A DNA stretch of 64,000 nt from the NCBI RefSeq assembly GCF_901411515.1, contig NZ_CABDUX010000001.1, positions 930,001-994,000 of the forward strand. The letters are read 5' to 3'. Shown piece by piece: positions 42,101 through 50,641 of the stretch; positions within the stretch are counted from its first letter, which is position 1, and each line of letters begins with the position of its first letter. A program made the position numbers and the translations under genes. The notes beneath the pieces were generated by a model. The model did not search any database. It was given only the letters and a program-made list of their open reading frames with translations, and was not told where the DNA came from. The stretch is from Raoultibacter phocaeensis. Lineage in GTDB: Bacteria; Actinomycetota; Coriobacteriia; Coriobacteriales; Eggerthellaceae.

Positions 42101-42984
42101 ATGAATTCGTGTATCGTCCCTTCTCTCATGCTAACAACTATATGAACGATATCGAGAATTATAAACTCGTGTTTTTGCAGCACGGGGTGCTTTTGCACGA
42201 TCTCTCGAAATACCTGAGAAAGACGGTTAGCGGCATCGATGCGTTCTTTGCCTCGTCAGAAGTTGAAAGAGAGAACCTTGTAAAAGGGAACTATCTTTAC
42301 GATGAGCACGATGTAAGGCTTGCTGGACAGCCGCGTTTTGATTTGATCGTTTCGAAAGAAAAACAAGAGAAGCTAATTCTTGTCATGCCGACATGGAGGA
42401 GCGAACTCGTACTGCCGTTCGAAGACGATGGGGAAGAACGCATGGGGCGAAGAAAGAACCCGCAATTCTCCAAATCGGATTTCTGTCGATTTTACAATGA
42501 CTTTTTCAATGACACGAAGATCAATGCCACTCTGTGCCGTAACGGCTACCGAATGGTTTTATGCTTGCACCCCGCTTTGACTCAGCAGAGGGAAGACTTT
42601 GAAGCGGGCGGTCCGGTTTCTGTCCTCTCAGAGTTTGACTATGCGGATATGTTTAACAAAGCCTGTCTGCTGATTACCGACTACTCAAGTGTTGCTTGTG
42701 ATTTCGCGTTACGAGGAAAGCCCGTTGTCTATAACCATTTTGACTATGCGGAATACTTCGAATCGCCCGATCGAAACAACGAATCATATGATTATCAAAA
42801 GCAAGGGTTCGGCCCAATATGTGAAGACAAAAATGTGCTTGTTGAAACGGTTTGCGCATATATAGAGAATAATTGCGTCAGGGAGGAGAAATACGATAAA
42901 CGAGTGGAATCGTTCGGATTCGTATCTCCAGGTACATGCTGTGCCAACGTCGTAAAAGCCATTCAGTCGTTGACACAGCTTTGA
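39136..42984 (+). CDS. Giant transferase: two GT2 domains and a polyol phosphotransferase
   Basis: 1282 residues from a GTG with GAGGT upstream. The first GT2-like domain (about 8-230) has altered motifs: IVDRGSS instead of NDGS and LNAEDT instead of a DxD, so it may be inactive. The second GT2 domain starts at about residue 368 and has VVVPIYNVEPYLEETLES, VLVNDGSPDG and FMGADDKW. The C-terminal phosphotransferase domain (about 915-1275) has LVFLQHGVLLHDL, LVMPTWRSE, LHPAL and ITDYSSVACDFALRGK. The segment encoding the core of the second GT2 (40237-40567) is identical in DNA to part of the next gene and is much richer in GC than its surroundings. Confidence 0.87.
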   Translation: MQHQVSPVISIIVTIDNEGEALGECLQSIYDQNYRNFELLIVDRGSSAPIRNFIEEIEKRSNQRIISVDALASMRSEALNKAISLARGSYLMFLNAEDTLRSDALDVLLESAVQHEGDLVYSSSMDYHFYEGKRRSRIFSAKKTLKATNVEEEPWLLRNAGFSETGKLYSKSFLDENDIRFDSSYEAFCGFVFLKQCQACSKATVADEHLLYNRLLNAEENEYDFMIGSKALGLPQAVDSVCDLYRAKGLYESVKKELFGSVKLLFTRFAFSCLNPRLSDCREQVFDMYYDYIRNHDPSWRSGLCVARAFPGLRGKCQRRVLSRKETLRSFMFGDPNRLHAALVRRTGRVRAKREDKDESREKLADFKRRVLAETGADYLFTVVVPIYNVEPYLEETLESIVCQTVGFRENIQLVLVNDGSPDGCGRICERYLRRYPENVVYVEQENAGVSAACNVGLSHARGAFVNFMGADDKWSEGTFEEAAEFFNEHPDVTLVSYRMVFFEAAGGDHILNFKYANGTQLIDIRKRFDCPQMEGGPTIMLRSAIPEDAFRGELAFQEDTKLVSSIILTSGCYGALSKSTYYYRKRLAATAATDSSTRGYEWHFNSLHGCFNELIELSEKLYGEVIPYVQFLIMYDLQWRLGYDSFVSNLSDGLKKEYTQLMVNLLRLTSDQVINTQRNISLCDKLYAMALRHGLTFEQAQSCIEVIGKNVYFLPPIATPVGEPSPMTALTSLKESTKSIIHTTELRDNTLRVMGTINCLLPIDKLKLRMGVDEKYVEIPLVQWEHTGGISSFMENNYFCFPSFDVRVPINDHQVVSFELNVAGKWVDSTPVFCRFTFLSTIKSYHYERPYLVRRTQDGLGIKIEKRELSYQEQLTLDERYTSGIPEHIMSKKLKRMRKDAIKRRHKGSSRETWIIMDHLFDARDNGRILFEYIERHPVDGVDAYFALSKRSPHFKQLEHKKNVVDRDSLRYKELFLDADKVIVSHNDEFVYRPFSHANNYMNDIENYKLVFLQHGVLLHDLSKYLRKTVSGIDAFFASSEVERENLVKGNYLYDEHDVRLAGQPRFDLIVSKEKQEKLILVMPTWRSELVLPFEDDGEERMGRRKNPQFSKSDFCRFYNDFFNDTKINATLCRNGYRMVLCLHPALTQQREDFEAGGPVSVLSEFDYADMFNKACLLITDYSSVACDFALRGKPVVYNHFDYAEYFESPDRNNESYDYQKQGFGPICEDKNVLVETVCAYIENNCVREEKYDKRVESFGFVSPGTCCANVVKAIQSLTQL
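40237..40567 (+). repeat. 331-bp perfect direct repeat, copy 1
   Basis: Identical over 331 bp to 43094-43424, offset 2857 bp, in the same reading frame. It encodes KRRVLAETGADYLF through GADDKWSE of a GT2 domain. The flanking sequence differs immediately outside both ends. Confidence 0.93.
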
Positions 42985-43003
42985 TCGGAAGACGATGGGC
43001 TGA

Positions 43004-45886
43004 ATGAAAATGCTTAGGCGAATTGATAGAATCGGGAAACGGGTGATAAAGCAAAAGCTTGCACCGAGCTTGCACCGCTTAGCTCTGCGCGGCAAGCGGC
43101 GGGTGCTTGCCGAGACCGGCGCGGACTACCTTTTCACCGTCGTGGTGCCCATATACAACGTCGAGCCATACCTCGAGGAGACGCTCGAGAGCATCGTCTG
43201 CCAGACCGTCGGGTTCCGCGAGAACATACAGCTCGTGCTCGTCAACGACGGCAGCCCGGACGGGTGCGGGAGGATATGCGAGAGGTACCTGAGGCGGTAC
43301 CCCGAGAACGTGGTGTACGTCGAACAGGAGAACGCGGGCGTGAGCGCTGCGTGCAACGTCGGCTTATCGCATGCGCGCGGCGCGTTCGTCAACTTCATGG
43401 GCGCCGACGACAAATGGAGCGAGGATGCTTTTGAGGAAGCTTATGTATTTCTTTTTACCCACAAAAACGTACCACTCGTTGCGTTCCGAATGATTTTTTT
43501 CGAAGCAAAAGAAGGAAACCATGTTTTAAATTTCAAGTTTTCTAAAACTACCACCATATGGGTTCATGATCAATACGATTGCCCTCAGCTTTCAATAGGG
43601 GGGGCGATAGTGCGTTTACAGGCTGTTCCCGCAGGAGGCTTTGACGAAAGACTGACCATATCCGAGGATTTTAAACTCCTAACGCAAACTATACTCGAAC
43701 ACGGTTGCTACGGTGTTAGTTCCCATGGCAAGTATTATTACAGAAAACGCCTCTCTGCCGACTCGGCGCTCAATTCCGGACTTTGTAGTACTTCATGGTA
43801 TTTCACAACCCCGGAGCTGTGCTATAGAGAGCTAATCGAAGCCTCGTTTAGAAAATATGGAAAAGTAACTCGCTACGTTCAGTTTTGCATCATGTATGAT
43901 CTCCAATGGCGAATAGTACGGAACACCAATCCTGGGTTTCTTGATGAAGGTCGCGAAGCCGCATACCGATTATTGCTTCGAAGCTTTCTTCCGGACATAT
44001 CTGATGAGATTATTGCTGAGCAGCGCGATTTGAACGAAATACAAAAACTATACGTATACTGCGAAAAGTACGATATCGAGTTTCCTGATGCTCAAAATCG
44101 ATTATCGGCCCAAGCCGAGAATCTCGTTTTTCTGCCTTTTTCTGGTCTTAAACCTGTTCGCATTGGAACAATGGCCTCACAGAAACGTGTGCTTGTACGG
44201 TTTGTTTCGATTTCATCCGATGGAGAGTTGGTTATTGAAGGAGATATCGACAACCTTTTTCCGCGCGAAAGAGTTCGCTTGGAAGTACAGGTGAACGACG
44301 AGGTGTACGAGACTCCTTTGTTCTCGAGGGCTTACGCGCGAGGGGGGAGGTCGTTTTTTGAAAAAGGCTTTCTTGATCGGCACTGCTTTTTCTTTTCTCA
44401 TCAACTAAATACCGACTCTGCAAAAGTGCATATGAAAGTGGTGGTAGACGGCAAACCGTACGAATGGACAGCGCGATTTTGCCATTTTTCAGGTCTATCC
44501 ATTGAAAGCTCGTACAGGATTGAAGACGAGTATGTTCTAAGCGTTACCAAGGACGGTGGTTTTCTTGAAATAAAACGAGACGCACCGAGTTATCAGGAGT
44601 GTCAATCTTTGGAGCGGCGTTTTATGGAAAGCGTACCGCAAGGGGCTTTGAGCGAGTATCAGATTACGCTAAGAAAACGCGTGATAGAACACCGTTACAA
44701 AAACTGCGGGCAACGCATCTGGCTTATTAGTGACTCGGTTTTGCGAGCGGATGATAACGGTCGAGCGTTATTTACCTATCTTATGATGAACCCCGTAGCA
44801 GGCGTAGATCCCTATTTTGTCCTTTCACGTTCTTCCTCTGACTTCAATGCTCTTGAAGCAATCGGGCCCGTGGTGGATCGCGCCTCGCAAGAATACGACT
44901 ATCTTTTTTTACTGGCAGATAAAGTAATTTCATCAGCAGCCGAAGATTCGGTAATCCATCATTTTGATAAGGCGGAGCCGTTTATGAGAGATATGTATCG
45001 GTTCGGTTTTGTCTTCCTTCAGCACGGTGTTACCACAAATGATTTGTCAGAGTGGCTGAATCGGTTCAATAAAAATATTGCATGCATAGTAAGCGCGGCA
45101 CAAAAAGAAAAGGAAGCGTTTTTAAAAGCCCCTTATGGATACAAAGAGGATAATATCGCGCTCACGGGGTTTCCACGCCATGACTACCTCGATACGGGGC
45201 GCCCTGCTGATAAGATCGTATTGCTGATGCCGACGTGGCGCTCCGATACGGTTGATTCCTACGATCAGGAACTGGGGGTACGCCAGTGGAGCGACGGTTT
45301 TGTGCGCTCAGAGTATTTCAAATTCTATAATTCTTTGATAAATGACGAGGAACTCCTTGGAGGTCTCAAGAAGGCAGGGTATAAGATGGAGTTCATCCTT
45401 CACCCTGCGATGCGGCAGCAGAAGGACGACTTTCAAGAAAACGAGACAGTGCGTGTTGTTTCCGACGCATCCTATCCCGACGCATTCCAACGTGGTGCCC
45501 TTTTGGTTACCGATTACTCAAGCGTAGCGTTTGACTTCGCTCTCTTCAAAAAACCGATAATCTATGTTCAGTTCGATAAAGAAACGTTTTATGATGGACA
45601 GGCGTATTCTGCTGGGTATTATGATTATTACACTGATGGTTTTGGCCCGGTTGTTTATGGACTACGTGAAGCGGTACATGCAATAATCAGTCAGGTTGAG
45701 TGTGGATGTATTATGGAAGACAAGTATGTAAAACGAGTGGGGTCTTTCATGTTCATCCCCAATAAACCGCGGTGTGCTTTGCTGGTCGACCACTTGCTTA
45801 ATGGAAAGACGGCCGACAATGATTGTTGCACAGACATAGGTAGCGAGAAAGCCGATACGGAGGAGCCATGCAGTTCATTGATTTGA
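43004..45886 (+). CDS. Bifunctional GT2 glycosyltransferase-polyol phosphotransferase
   Basis: 960 residues; the ATG at 43004 lies 19 bp after the previous stop. A basic stub of about 30 residues precedes the GT2 domain (about 31-260: VVVPIYNVEPYLEE, VNDGSPDG, FMGADDKW). The middle is divergent, and the C-terminal phosphotransferase (about 560-950) has FVFLQHGVTTNDLSEW, LLMPTWRSD, LHPAM and VTDYSSVAFDFALFKKP. Outside the identical cassette the two neighbouring giants share only moderate similarity, so the cassette was exchanged recently. A 7-G run (43588-43594) lies in its coding sequence but does not break the frame. Confidence 0.87.
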   Translation: MKMLRRIDRIGKRVIKQKLAPSLHRLALRGKRRVLAETGADYLFTVVVPIYNVEPYLEETLESIVCQTVGFRENIQLVLVNDGSPDGCGRICERYLRRYPENVVYVEQENAGVSAACNVGLSHARGAFVNFMGADDKWSEDAFEEAYVFLFTHKNVPLVAFRMIFFEAKEGNHVLNFKFSKTTTIWVHDQYDCPQLSIGGAIVRLQAVPAGGFDERLTISEDFKLLTQTILEHGCYGVSSHGKYYYRKRLSADSALNSGLCSTSWYFTTPELCYRELIEASFRKYGKVTRYVQFCIMYDLQWRIVRNTNPGFLDEGREAAYRLLLRSFLPDISDEIIAEQRDLNEIQKLYVYCEKYDIEFPDAQNRLSAQAENLVFLPFSGLKPVRIGTMASQKRVLVRFVSISSDGELVIEGDIDNLFPRERVRLEVQVNDEVYETPLFSRAYARGGRSFFEKGFLDRHCFFFSHQLNTDSAKVHMKVVVDGKPYEWTARFCHFSGLSIESSYRIEDEYVLSVTKDGGFLEIKRDAPSYQECQSLERRFMESVPQGALSEYQITLRKRVIEHRYKNCGQRIWLISDSVLRADDNGRALFTYLMMNPVAGVDPYFVLSRSSSDFNALEAIGPVVDRASQEYDYLFLLADKVISSAAEDSVIHHFDKAEPFMRDMYRFGFVFLQHGVTTNDLSEWLNRFNKNIACIVSAAQKEKEAFLKAPYGYKEDNIALTGFPRHDYLDTGRPADKIVLLMPTWRSDTVDSYDQELGVRQWSDGFVRSEYFKFYNSLINDEELLGGLKKAGYKMEFILHPAMRQQKDDFQENETVRVVSDASYPDAFQRGALLVTDYSSVAFDFALFKKPIIYVQFDKETFYDGQAYSAGYYDYYTDGFGPVVYGLREAVHAIISQVECGCIMEDKYVKRVGSFMFIPNKPRCALLVDHLLNGKTADNDCCTDIGSEKADTEEPCSSLI
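43094..43424 (+). repeat. 331-bp perfect direct repeat, copy 2
   Basis: Second copy of the GC-rich segment at 40237-40567, in the 5' part of the second giant transferase gene. Confidence 0.93.
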
Positions 45887-46989
45887 AAACTCAATTCGAG
45901 CGCATAGAGGAGGACGTTATAACCCGTGTGAACGCCGTTCTACGTAGCCAGCGCTACATTATGGGCCCAGAGGTTCAGAAGCTCGAAGAGCAGCTTGCTG
46001 ATTTTGCCGGTACGAAACACGCTTTCACGTGCGCGAGCGGAACGGACGCCCTCGTCATTCCTTTGATGGCGTACGAGCTTGCCGAATCTGATGCCGTTTT
46101 CGTTCCCTCGTTTACGTTTTTCGCTTCGGCAGAAAGCATCACCCTTGCGGGGGGAACTCCTATTTTTGTCGACATCGATGAAAGCACATTCAACATCGAT
46201 CCGGTGCACTTAGAAAACGAGATAGAGCGGGTTCTTGGCGAGGGGAAGTTAAAGCCTCGGGGAGTAATGCCTGTAGATCTTTTCGGACGATTGGCGGATT
46301 ACGATGCGATATGGCGCATTGCGGACAAGTACGATCTATTTGTGATCGAGGATGCATGTCAGGGGTTCGGGGCATCTTTGAGCGGAAAACGTGCTTGTTC
46401 GTTTGGAAACGTAGGGGCAACGTCGTTCTTTCCTGCAAAACCTTTAGGCTGTTATGGTGATGGTGGCGCAATATTTACCGATGATGATGAGCTGGCTTCT
46501 CTTATCATGTCGATTCGGGTGCATGGACAAGGTGTGGATAAGTACGACAACGTTCGCATCGGCGTGAACGGTCGTTTCGACGCCATTCAGGCTGCCATTG
46601 TGTTGGCAAAGCTTCAAGTTTTTGAAGACGAGTTGATCAGGCGCGCTCAAGTTGCGCAGTACTATACGGAACATCTCTCTGATATCCTACGTACTCCTAC
46701 GGTACCCGAACAATCTGTTTCGGCGTGGGCGCAGTATACCTTGGTTGCAGAAGATGCAGAACAGCGAACCAAGATTCTTTCCGGAATGAAGGAGAAGGGC
46801 GTTCCCTCGGCAGTATATTATCCTGTACCCATACATCGTTCAACGGCGTATCGAAATTTGGGTTACGAAGACGTTAGTTTGCCCGTGAGTGAGGCTCTCG
46901 CATCAAAAGTGTTCAGTATTCCCATGCATCCATACCTTAACGAGAAAGACATGGACAAGGTAGTTGACGCAATAAAAGGGAGCCTGTAA
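45868..46989 (+). CDS. DegT/DnrJ/EryC1 sugar aminotransferase
   Basis: 373 residues; the ATG overlaps the previous gene by 19 bp and follows GGAGG. PLP-dependent enzymes of this family aminate keto-sugar nucleotides. Landmarks are FIDLKTQF, RYIMGPEVQKLEEQLADF, CASGTDAL, VIEDACQGFGA, and SFFPAKPLGCYGDGGA with the PLP-binding Lys, then RVHGQG. The start of the protein resembles the WbpE subgroup, which installs a 3-amino group on UDP-sugars; the partner oxidoreductase encoded next fits this. The exact sugar is not known. Confidence 0.9.
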   Translation: MQFIDLKTQFERIEEDVITRVNAVLRSQRYIMGPEVQKLEEQLADFAGTKHAFTCASGTDALVIPLMAYELAESDAVFVPSFTFFASAESITLAGGTPIFVDIDESTFNIDPVHLENEIERVLGEGKLKPRGVMPVDLFGRLADYDAIWRIADKYDLFVIEDACQGFGASLSGKRACSFGNVGATSFFPAKPLGCYGDGGAIFTDDDELASLIMSIRVHGQGVDKYDNVRIGVNGRFDAIQAAIVLAKLQVFEDELIRRAQVAQYYTEHLSDILRTPTVPEQSVSAWAQYTLVAEDAEQRTKILSGMKEKGVPSAVYYPVPIHRSTAYRNLGYEDVSLPVSEALASKVFSIPMHPYLNEKDMDKVVDAIKGSL

Positions 46990-47951
46990 TGGAAATGCTC
47001 AAGGTAGGGGTACTCGGCACCGGGAATATGGGGCGGAATCATTTAAGGGTTCTCTCCTCCATGCACGAGTACGAGCTCGTTGGTTGTTTCGACGTTAACT
47101 TTGAGTCTGCGAAACAGCAAGCAGAGCTTTATGGGATACAAGCGTTTCGCTCGCAAGAAGAATTATTCGATGCAGTTGATGAGGTGCATATCGTTACCCC
47201 ATCGTTCCTGCACGAAGAGTGTGCTGTAGCAGCCGCCAAGGCGGGCTGTCATGTACTCGTCGAAAAACCCATCGCCTTAACTCTTGAGGCTGCCCAAAAC
47301 ATAATCGATGCTTGCGAGAGTGCTGGCGTCAGACTCTGCGTTGGGCATGTGGAGAGATTTAATCCTGCCATAACGACATTGCTTGAGATCCTAAAACAAG
47401 AGGAAGTTTTGTCTGTTGATTTTCGCCGCATGAGTCCTTTTGATCGACGTGTGTCCGATGCAAGCGTTGTACAGGATCTCATGATTCACGATATCGATGT
47501 CCTCAATGCGATTGCGGATTCTCCTGTGAAACGTGTTGTCGGTCAAGGTGCGAATGTGTATACCGATAAGCTCGATTATGCCCAGGCTTTGGTCGAGTTT
47601 GAAAACGGCCTTCTTGCCAGCTTAACGGCGAGCCGAATCACCGAGACGAAAATACGGTGTGCAGAAATCAACGCTCGCAACGCCTTCATAGCTGTTGATT
47701 ATCTTAACCGGTCGGTTAGAATATCTCGCAAAACGAACTTTACACTTGATGTTGGTTACAGCTTACAGTACAAGCAAGAAAACATTATCGAGCAAGTGTT
47801 TGTTCCGTCTAACGAGCCCTTACGAGCGGAGTTTCAGCATTTCGCCAACTGCATTCAGACAGGCGAACCAGTAGCAACCAGCGGGGAGATGGGTAAAAAG
47901 GCACTTGCGCTTTGCCTTGAGATAACCGAAAAGGCCCAGTTGGGCAATTAA
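46989..47951 (+). CDS. Gfo/Idh/MocA-family sugar oxidoreductase
   Basis: 320 residues from an ATG overlapping the previous stop by one base. The NAD-binding loop VGVLGTGNMGRNHLRVL, then VEKPIALTLEAA, the catalytic region CVGHVERFNPA and QDLMIHDIDVLNAI are typical. In WbpB-like enzymes this family oxidises the 3-hydroxyl of a UDP-sugar, giving the ketone that the DegT aminotransferase converts to an amine. The pairing with the gene before it supports that role by inference. Confidence 0.88.
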   Translation: MEMLKVGVLGTGNMGRNHLRVLSSMHEYELVGCFDVNFESAKQQAELYGIQAFRSQEELFDAVDEVHIVTPSFLHEECAVAAAKAGCHVLVEKPIALTLEAAQNIIDACESAGVRLCVGHVERFNPAITTLLEILKQEEVLSVDFRRMSPFDRRVSDASVVQDLMIHDIDVLNAIADSPVKRVVGQGANVYTDKLDYAQALVEFENGLLASLTASRITETKIRCAEINARNAFIAVDYLNRSVRISRKTNFTLDVGYSLQYKQENIIEQVFVPSNEPLRAEFQHFANCIQTGEPVATSGEMGKKALALCLEITEKAQLGN

Positions 47952-47966
47952 CATAAGGAGGCCATC

Positions 47967-48206
47967 GTGAGCAATTCTGAAACATACGACCAGATTTTCC
48001 TTGAAACACTTGAGTTGGAGGAAGAGCAGTTGGGGGATGGTTTGGAATACCAATCTGTTTCCAACTGGGATTCCGTGGGCCATATGCAGCTTACCTCGGC
48101 GCTGGAAGATGCCTTCGATATTATGCTAGATACCGACGATATAATCGATTTCACTTCGTATTCTGTAGGAAAAGACATCTTGAGAAAGTATGGCGTTGAA
48201 TTCTAG
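47967..48206 (+). CDS. Acyl carrier protein
   Basis: 79 residues, acidic, from a GTG preceded by TAAGGAGG. The segment NWDSVGHMQLTSALEDAF contains the Ser that would carry phosphopantetheine (DSxxxMxL type), followed by a helical acidic C-terminus (DTDDIIDFTSY). It is not the usual fatty-acid synthase AcpP sequence but a pathway-specific carrier. The next gene overlaps its end by 17 bp and encodes the enzyme likely to charge it. Confidence 0.88.
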   Translation: MSNSETYDQIFLETLELEEEQLGDGLEYQSVSNWDSVGHMQLTSALEDAFDIMLDTDDIIDFTSYSVGKDILRKYGVEF

Positions 48207-49608
48207 AGAATACGGACAGGACAAGGTTTGGGGAAATCGAGTAGCTCTTGTCGACGAAGAGAAGACCATAACGTTCTCTCAGCTTTGCTCGGCAGCGGAT
48301 TCTGTAACCGAAGGGCTGAAATCGCGTACGGTCGTATTGTTTATAGCTTCTAACACCGTCGCATGCGTTGTCGGCTATGTCGCGTTTATGAGGAAAGGTA
48401 TTGTACCTTTGATGGTGTCTTCCTCTATTGGTGAAGACGAGCTTAACGCCTTGCTTGAAATGTACGAACCCGAATATGTGTGGCACAAAGACATTGATGG
48501 ATTTCCGGGCAGAACTGCGGCTGTGTATGGGGATTATCGGCTTACCGAGACAGCGTACGAAAGCGCATCAGAGATTAATTCCGACCTAGCGCTGCTTTTA
48601 ACAACTTCGGGGTCTACTGGAACCCAGAAATACGTAAGGTTGACATACGAGAATGTCAAGAGCAACGCTTCGGCCATAGCCGAGTACCTTAGCATTACGG
48701 AAGATGACAGAGCGATAACCACGCTGCCGCTCTCCTACTCGTATGGGCTATCGATTATCAACAGCCATTTGATCTCGGGAGCTTCAATAATTCTCACAGA
48801 GCGGACACTATTCGATCGCGGGCTGTGGAATCTATTAAAGGAAAAGGAAGCAACCTCGTTTGGCGGTGTGCCGTATACCTATGAAATGCTGAAACGTCTG
48901 CATTTTGAACGCATGGACATACCGTCTCTCAGATACATAACGCAAGCAGGCGGTCGGTTGAGCGAAGAATTGCAGCACGAATTTGCTGAGATCTGCATGA
49001 GCAAGGGCATCGAATTTTTTGTGATGTATGGACAGACTGAAGCCACGGCGCGATTAACTTATTTGCCAGCGGAGTATGCTTCAGAAAAAATCGGAAGCAT
49101 AGGAGTACCAATTCCTGGTGGAGAGATTATGCTAGCCGACGAAGAAGGGAATGCGATATCGGAAGCCAATAAGGCGGGGGAACTTGTCTATAAGGGTTCT
49201 AATGTATCGTTGGGCTATGCAACTTGTCGTGCCGATCTCGGCCTCGGCGACGAGCGCCATGGGTGGCTTAAGACCGGCGATGTTGCTATGCGAGACGAAG
49301 ATGGGTTTTATCGGATCGTCGGAAGAAAGAAACGGTTTCTTAAACTGTACGGCAACCGCGTGAACCTCGACGATGTCGAAGCAATTTTGTCTAAAGAGGG
49401 GTACGTGGCAGCTTGTGCGGGTAGAGACGATAGTATGAGCGTTTACGTTGAGGGAGATCAGGAAAACGCTAAAGCTGCGCAAGTCTTCTTAGCGAATAAA
49501 CTGGGACTGTATAAAGGTGCGTTCAAGGTAAGGCCCATCACTGCCCTTCCTCGCAATGAAGCAGGCAAGCTCCTATACGCAGAGCTGGAGGCAACGAAAA
49601 ATGCTTGA
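48190..49608 (+). CDS. AMP-dependent acyl-activating enzyme (acyl-ACP synthetase-like)
   Basis: 472 residues, a member of the ANL superfamily. Visible are the P-loop TTSGSTGTQKYVRLTYENV, MYGQTEATARLTYLP, TGDVAMRDEDGFYRIVGR, and the catalytic Lys in PRNEAGKLLY. It would adenylate a carboxylic acid and load it as a thioester, here most likely on the acyl carrier protein encoded just before. The start overlaps the ACP gene. The acyl substrate is not predictable from the sequence by eye. Confidence 0.88.
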   Translation: MALNSREYGQDKVWGNRVALVDEEKTITFSQLCSAADSVTEGLKSRTVVLFIASNTVACVVGYVAFMRKGIVPLMVSSSIGEDELNALLEMYEPEYVWHKDIDGFPGRTAAVYGDYRLTETAYESASEINSDLALLLTTSGSTGTQKYVRLTYENVKSNASAIAEYLSITEDDRAITTLPLSYSYGLSIINSHLISGASIILTERTLFDRGLWNLLKEKEATSFGGVPYTYEMLKRLHFERMDIPSLRYITQAGGRLSEELQHEFAEICMSKGIEFFVMYGQTEATARLTYLPAEYASEKIGSIGVPIPGGEIMLADEEGNAISEANKAGELVYKGSNVSLGYATCRADLGLGDERHGWLKTGDVAMRDEDGFYRIVGRKKRFLKLYGNRVNLDDVEAILSKEGYVAACAGRDDSMSVYVEGDQENAKAAQVFLANKLGLYKGAFKVRPITALPRNEAGKLLYAELEATKNA

Positions 49609-50641
49609 TTACGAAGCGCTTTTCGAGTTGGAGCCGTTTGGGCTTGAGCAAAAAGAAAAAGAGAACCTGTACAATCATTGGCTGGCAGAGCTTTCTCGTC
49701 ACCATTGCCTTTCGTGTGAAAGCTACCAAAGGATCGTGAACGTGCTCGGAGATAATCCTGCTCTGCCCGTACGTCTTTTCAAAGATTTTGACCTGATGAG
49801 CATTGATGCATCTGATATCGTAAAAACAATGACATCTTCTGGCACAACAGGCCAAAGAGTATCGAAGATATACCTTGATCGATCCACTTCGGCTCGGCAA
49901 ACAAAAGCCCTAGCAAAAATCGTTTCAAGCTTTACTGGCTCTAAGAGAATGCCGATGCTTATTGTTGATTCGAGTGCGGTGGTAAAAAACAGAGCAATGT
50001 TTTCGGCACGTGGCGCAGGAATATTGGGATTTTCGGTTTTTGGCAGAGATGTGACATACGCCCTCGATGAAAACATGAACTTAGATATTGAAGCTATTAA
50101 ATCTTTTCAGGAAAGACATCGCGACGAGAGTGTTTTGCTTTTCGGCTTTACTTTCATGATATGGCAGTATTTTTGTCAAGCGTTGCTCGAAAAAGGCATA
50201 ATGCTCGACATGAGAGGAATCATGATCCACGGAGGCGGCTGGAAGAAGCTTGTCACGGAGAGCGTCACCAACGAGGAGTTCAAAAGAATTGTTGCCGAGA
50301 CATCGGGGATACAGCAGATCCACAACTACTATGGGATGGTTGAGCAGACCGGGTCGGTTTTTATGGAATGCGAGGAAGGACATCTCCACGCGTCGGTTTT
50401 TTCTGATGTGTTTACTTTAGATCCGCTGACCTTGCAGCAGACGGAAGGGCGAGGTGTGGTAGGTTGCGTTTCGCTGCTGCCTACAAGTTACCCTGGCCAC
50501 ATCCTTCTTACCGAAGACGAAGGAGAAGTACTCGGGGTCGACGACTGCCCATGCGGAAGAAAAGGAAGGTATTTCTCTATCTACGGAAGAATGCGTGGTG
50601 CAGAAATAAGGGGGTGCAGCGATACACATGAAAAGCGATAG
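49601..50641 (+). CDS. LuxE-like acyl-protein synthetase
   Basis: 346 residues from the ATG at 49601, overlapping the preceding stop by 8 bp. The LuxE family is recognised by MTSSGTTGQRVSKIYLD, an HGGGWKKL segment, NYYGMVEQTGSVF, and a C-terminal cysteine-rich DDCPCGRKGRYF, all typical of the LuxE/acyl-protein synthetase superfamily. In light-emitting bacteria LuxE activates fatty acids and passes the acyl group to LuxC. No luxA, luxB or other lux genes occur here, so the reaction must serve another pathway. Confidence 0.88.
   Translation: MLDYEALFELEPFGLEQKEKENLYNHWLAELSRHHCLSCESYQRIVNVLGDNPALPVRLFKDFDLMSIDASDIVKTMTSSGTTGQRVSKIYLDRSTSARQTKALAKIVSSFTGSKRMPMLIVDSSAVVKNRAMFSARGAGILGFSVFGRDVTYALDENMNLDIEAIKSFQERHRDESVLLFGFTFMIWQYFCQALLEKGIMLDMRGIMIHGGGWKKLVTESVTNEEFKRIVAETSGIQQIHNYYGMVEQTGSVFMECEEGHLHASVFSDVFTLDPLTLQQTEGRGVVGCVSLLPTSYPGHILLTEDEGEVLGVDDCPCGRKGRYFSIYGRMRGAEIRGCSDTHEKR

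Noticed and set aside
43588-43594. Seven-G tract in the 960-residue transferase as a phase switch
   Set aside because: The frame is intact on both sides and seven bases is short; the similar tract at 51596-51602 was set aside for the same reason.
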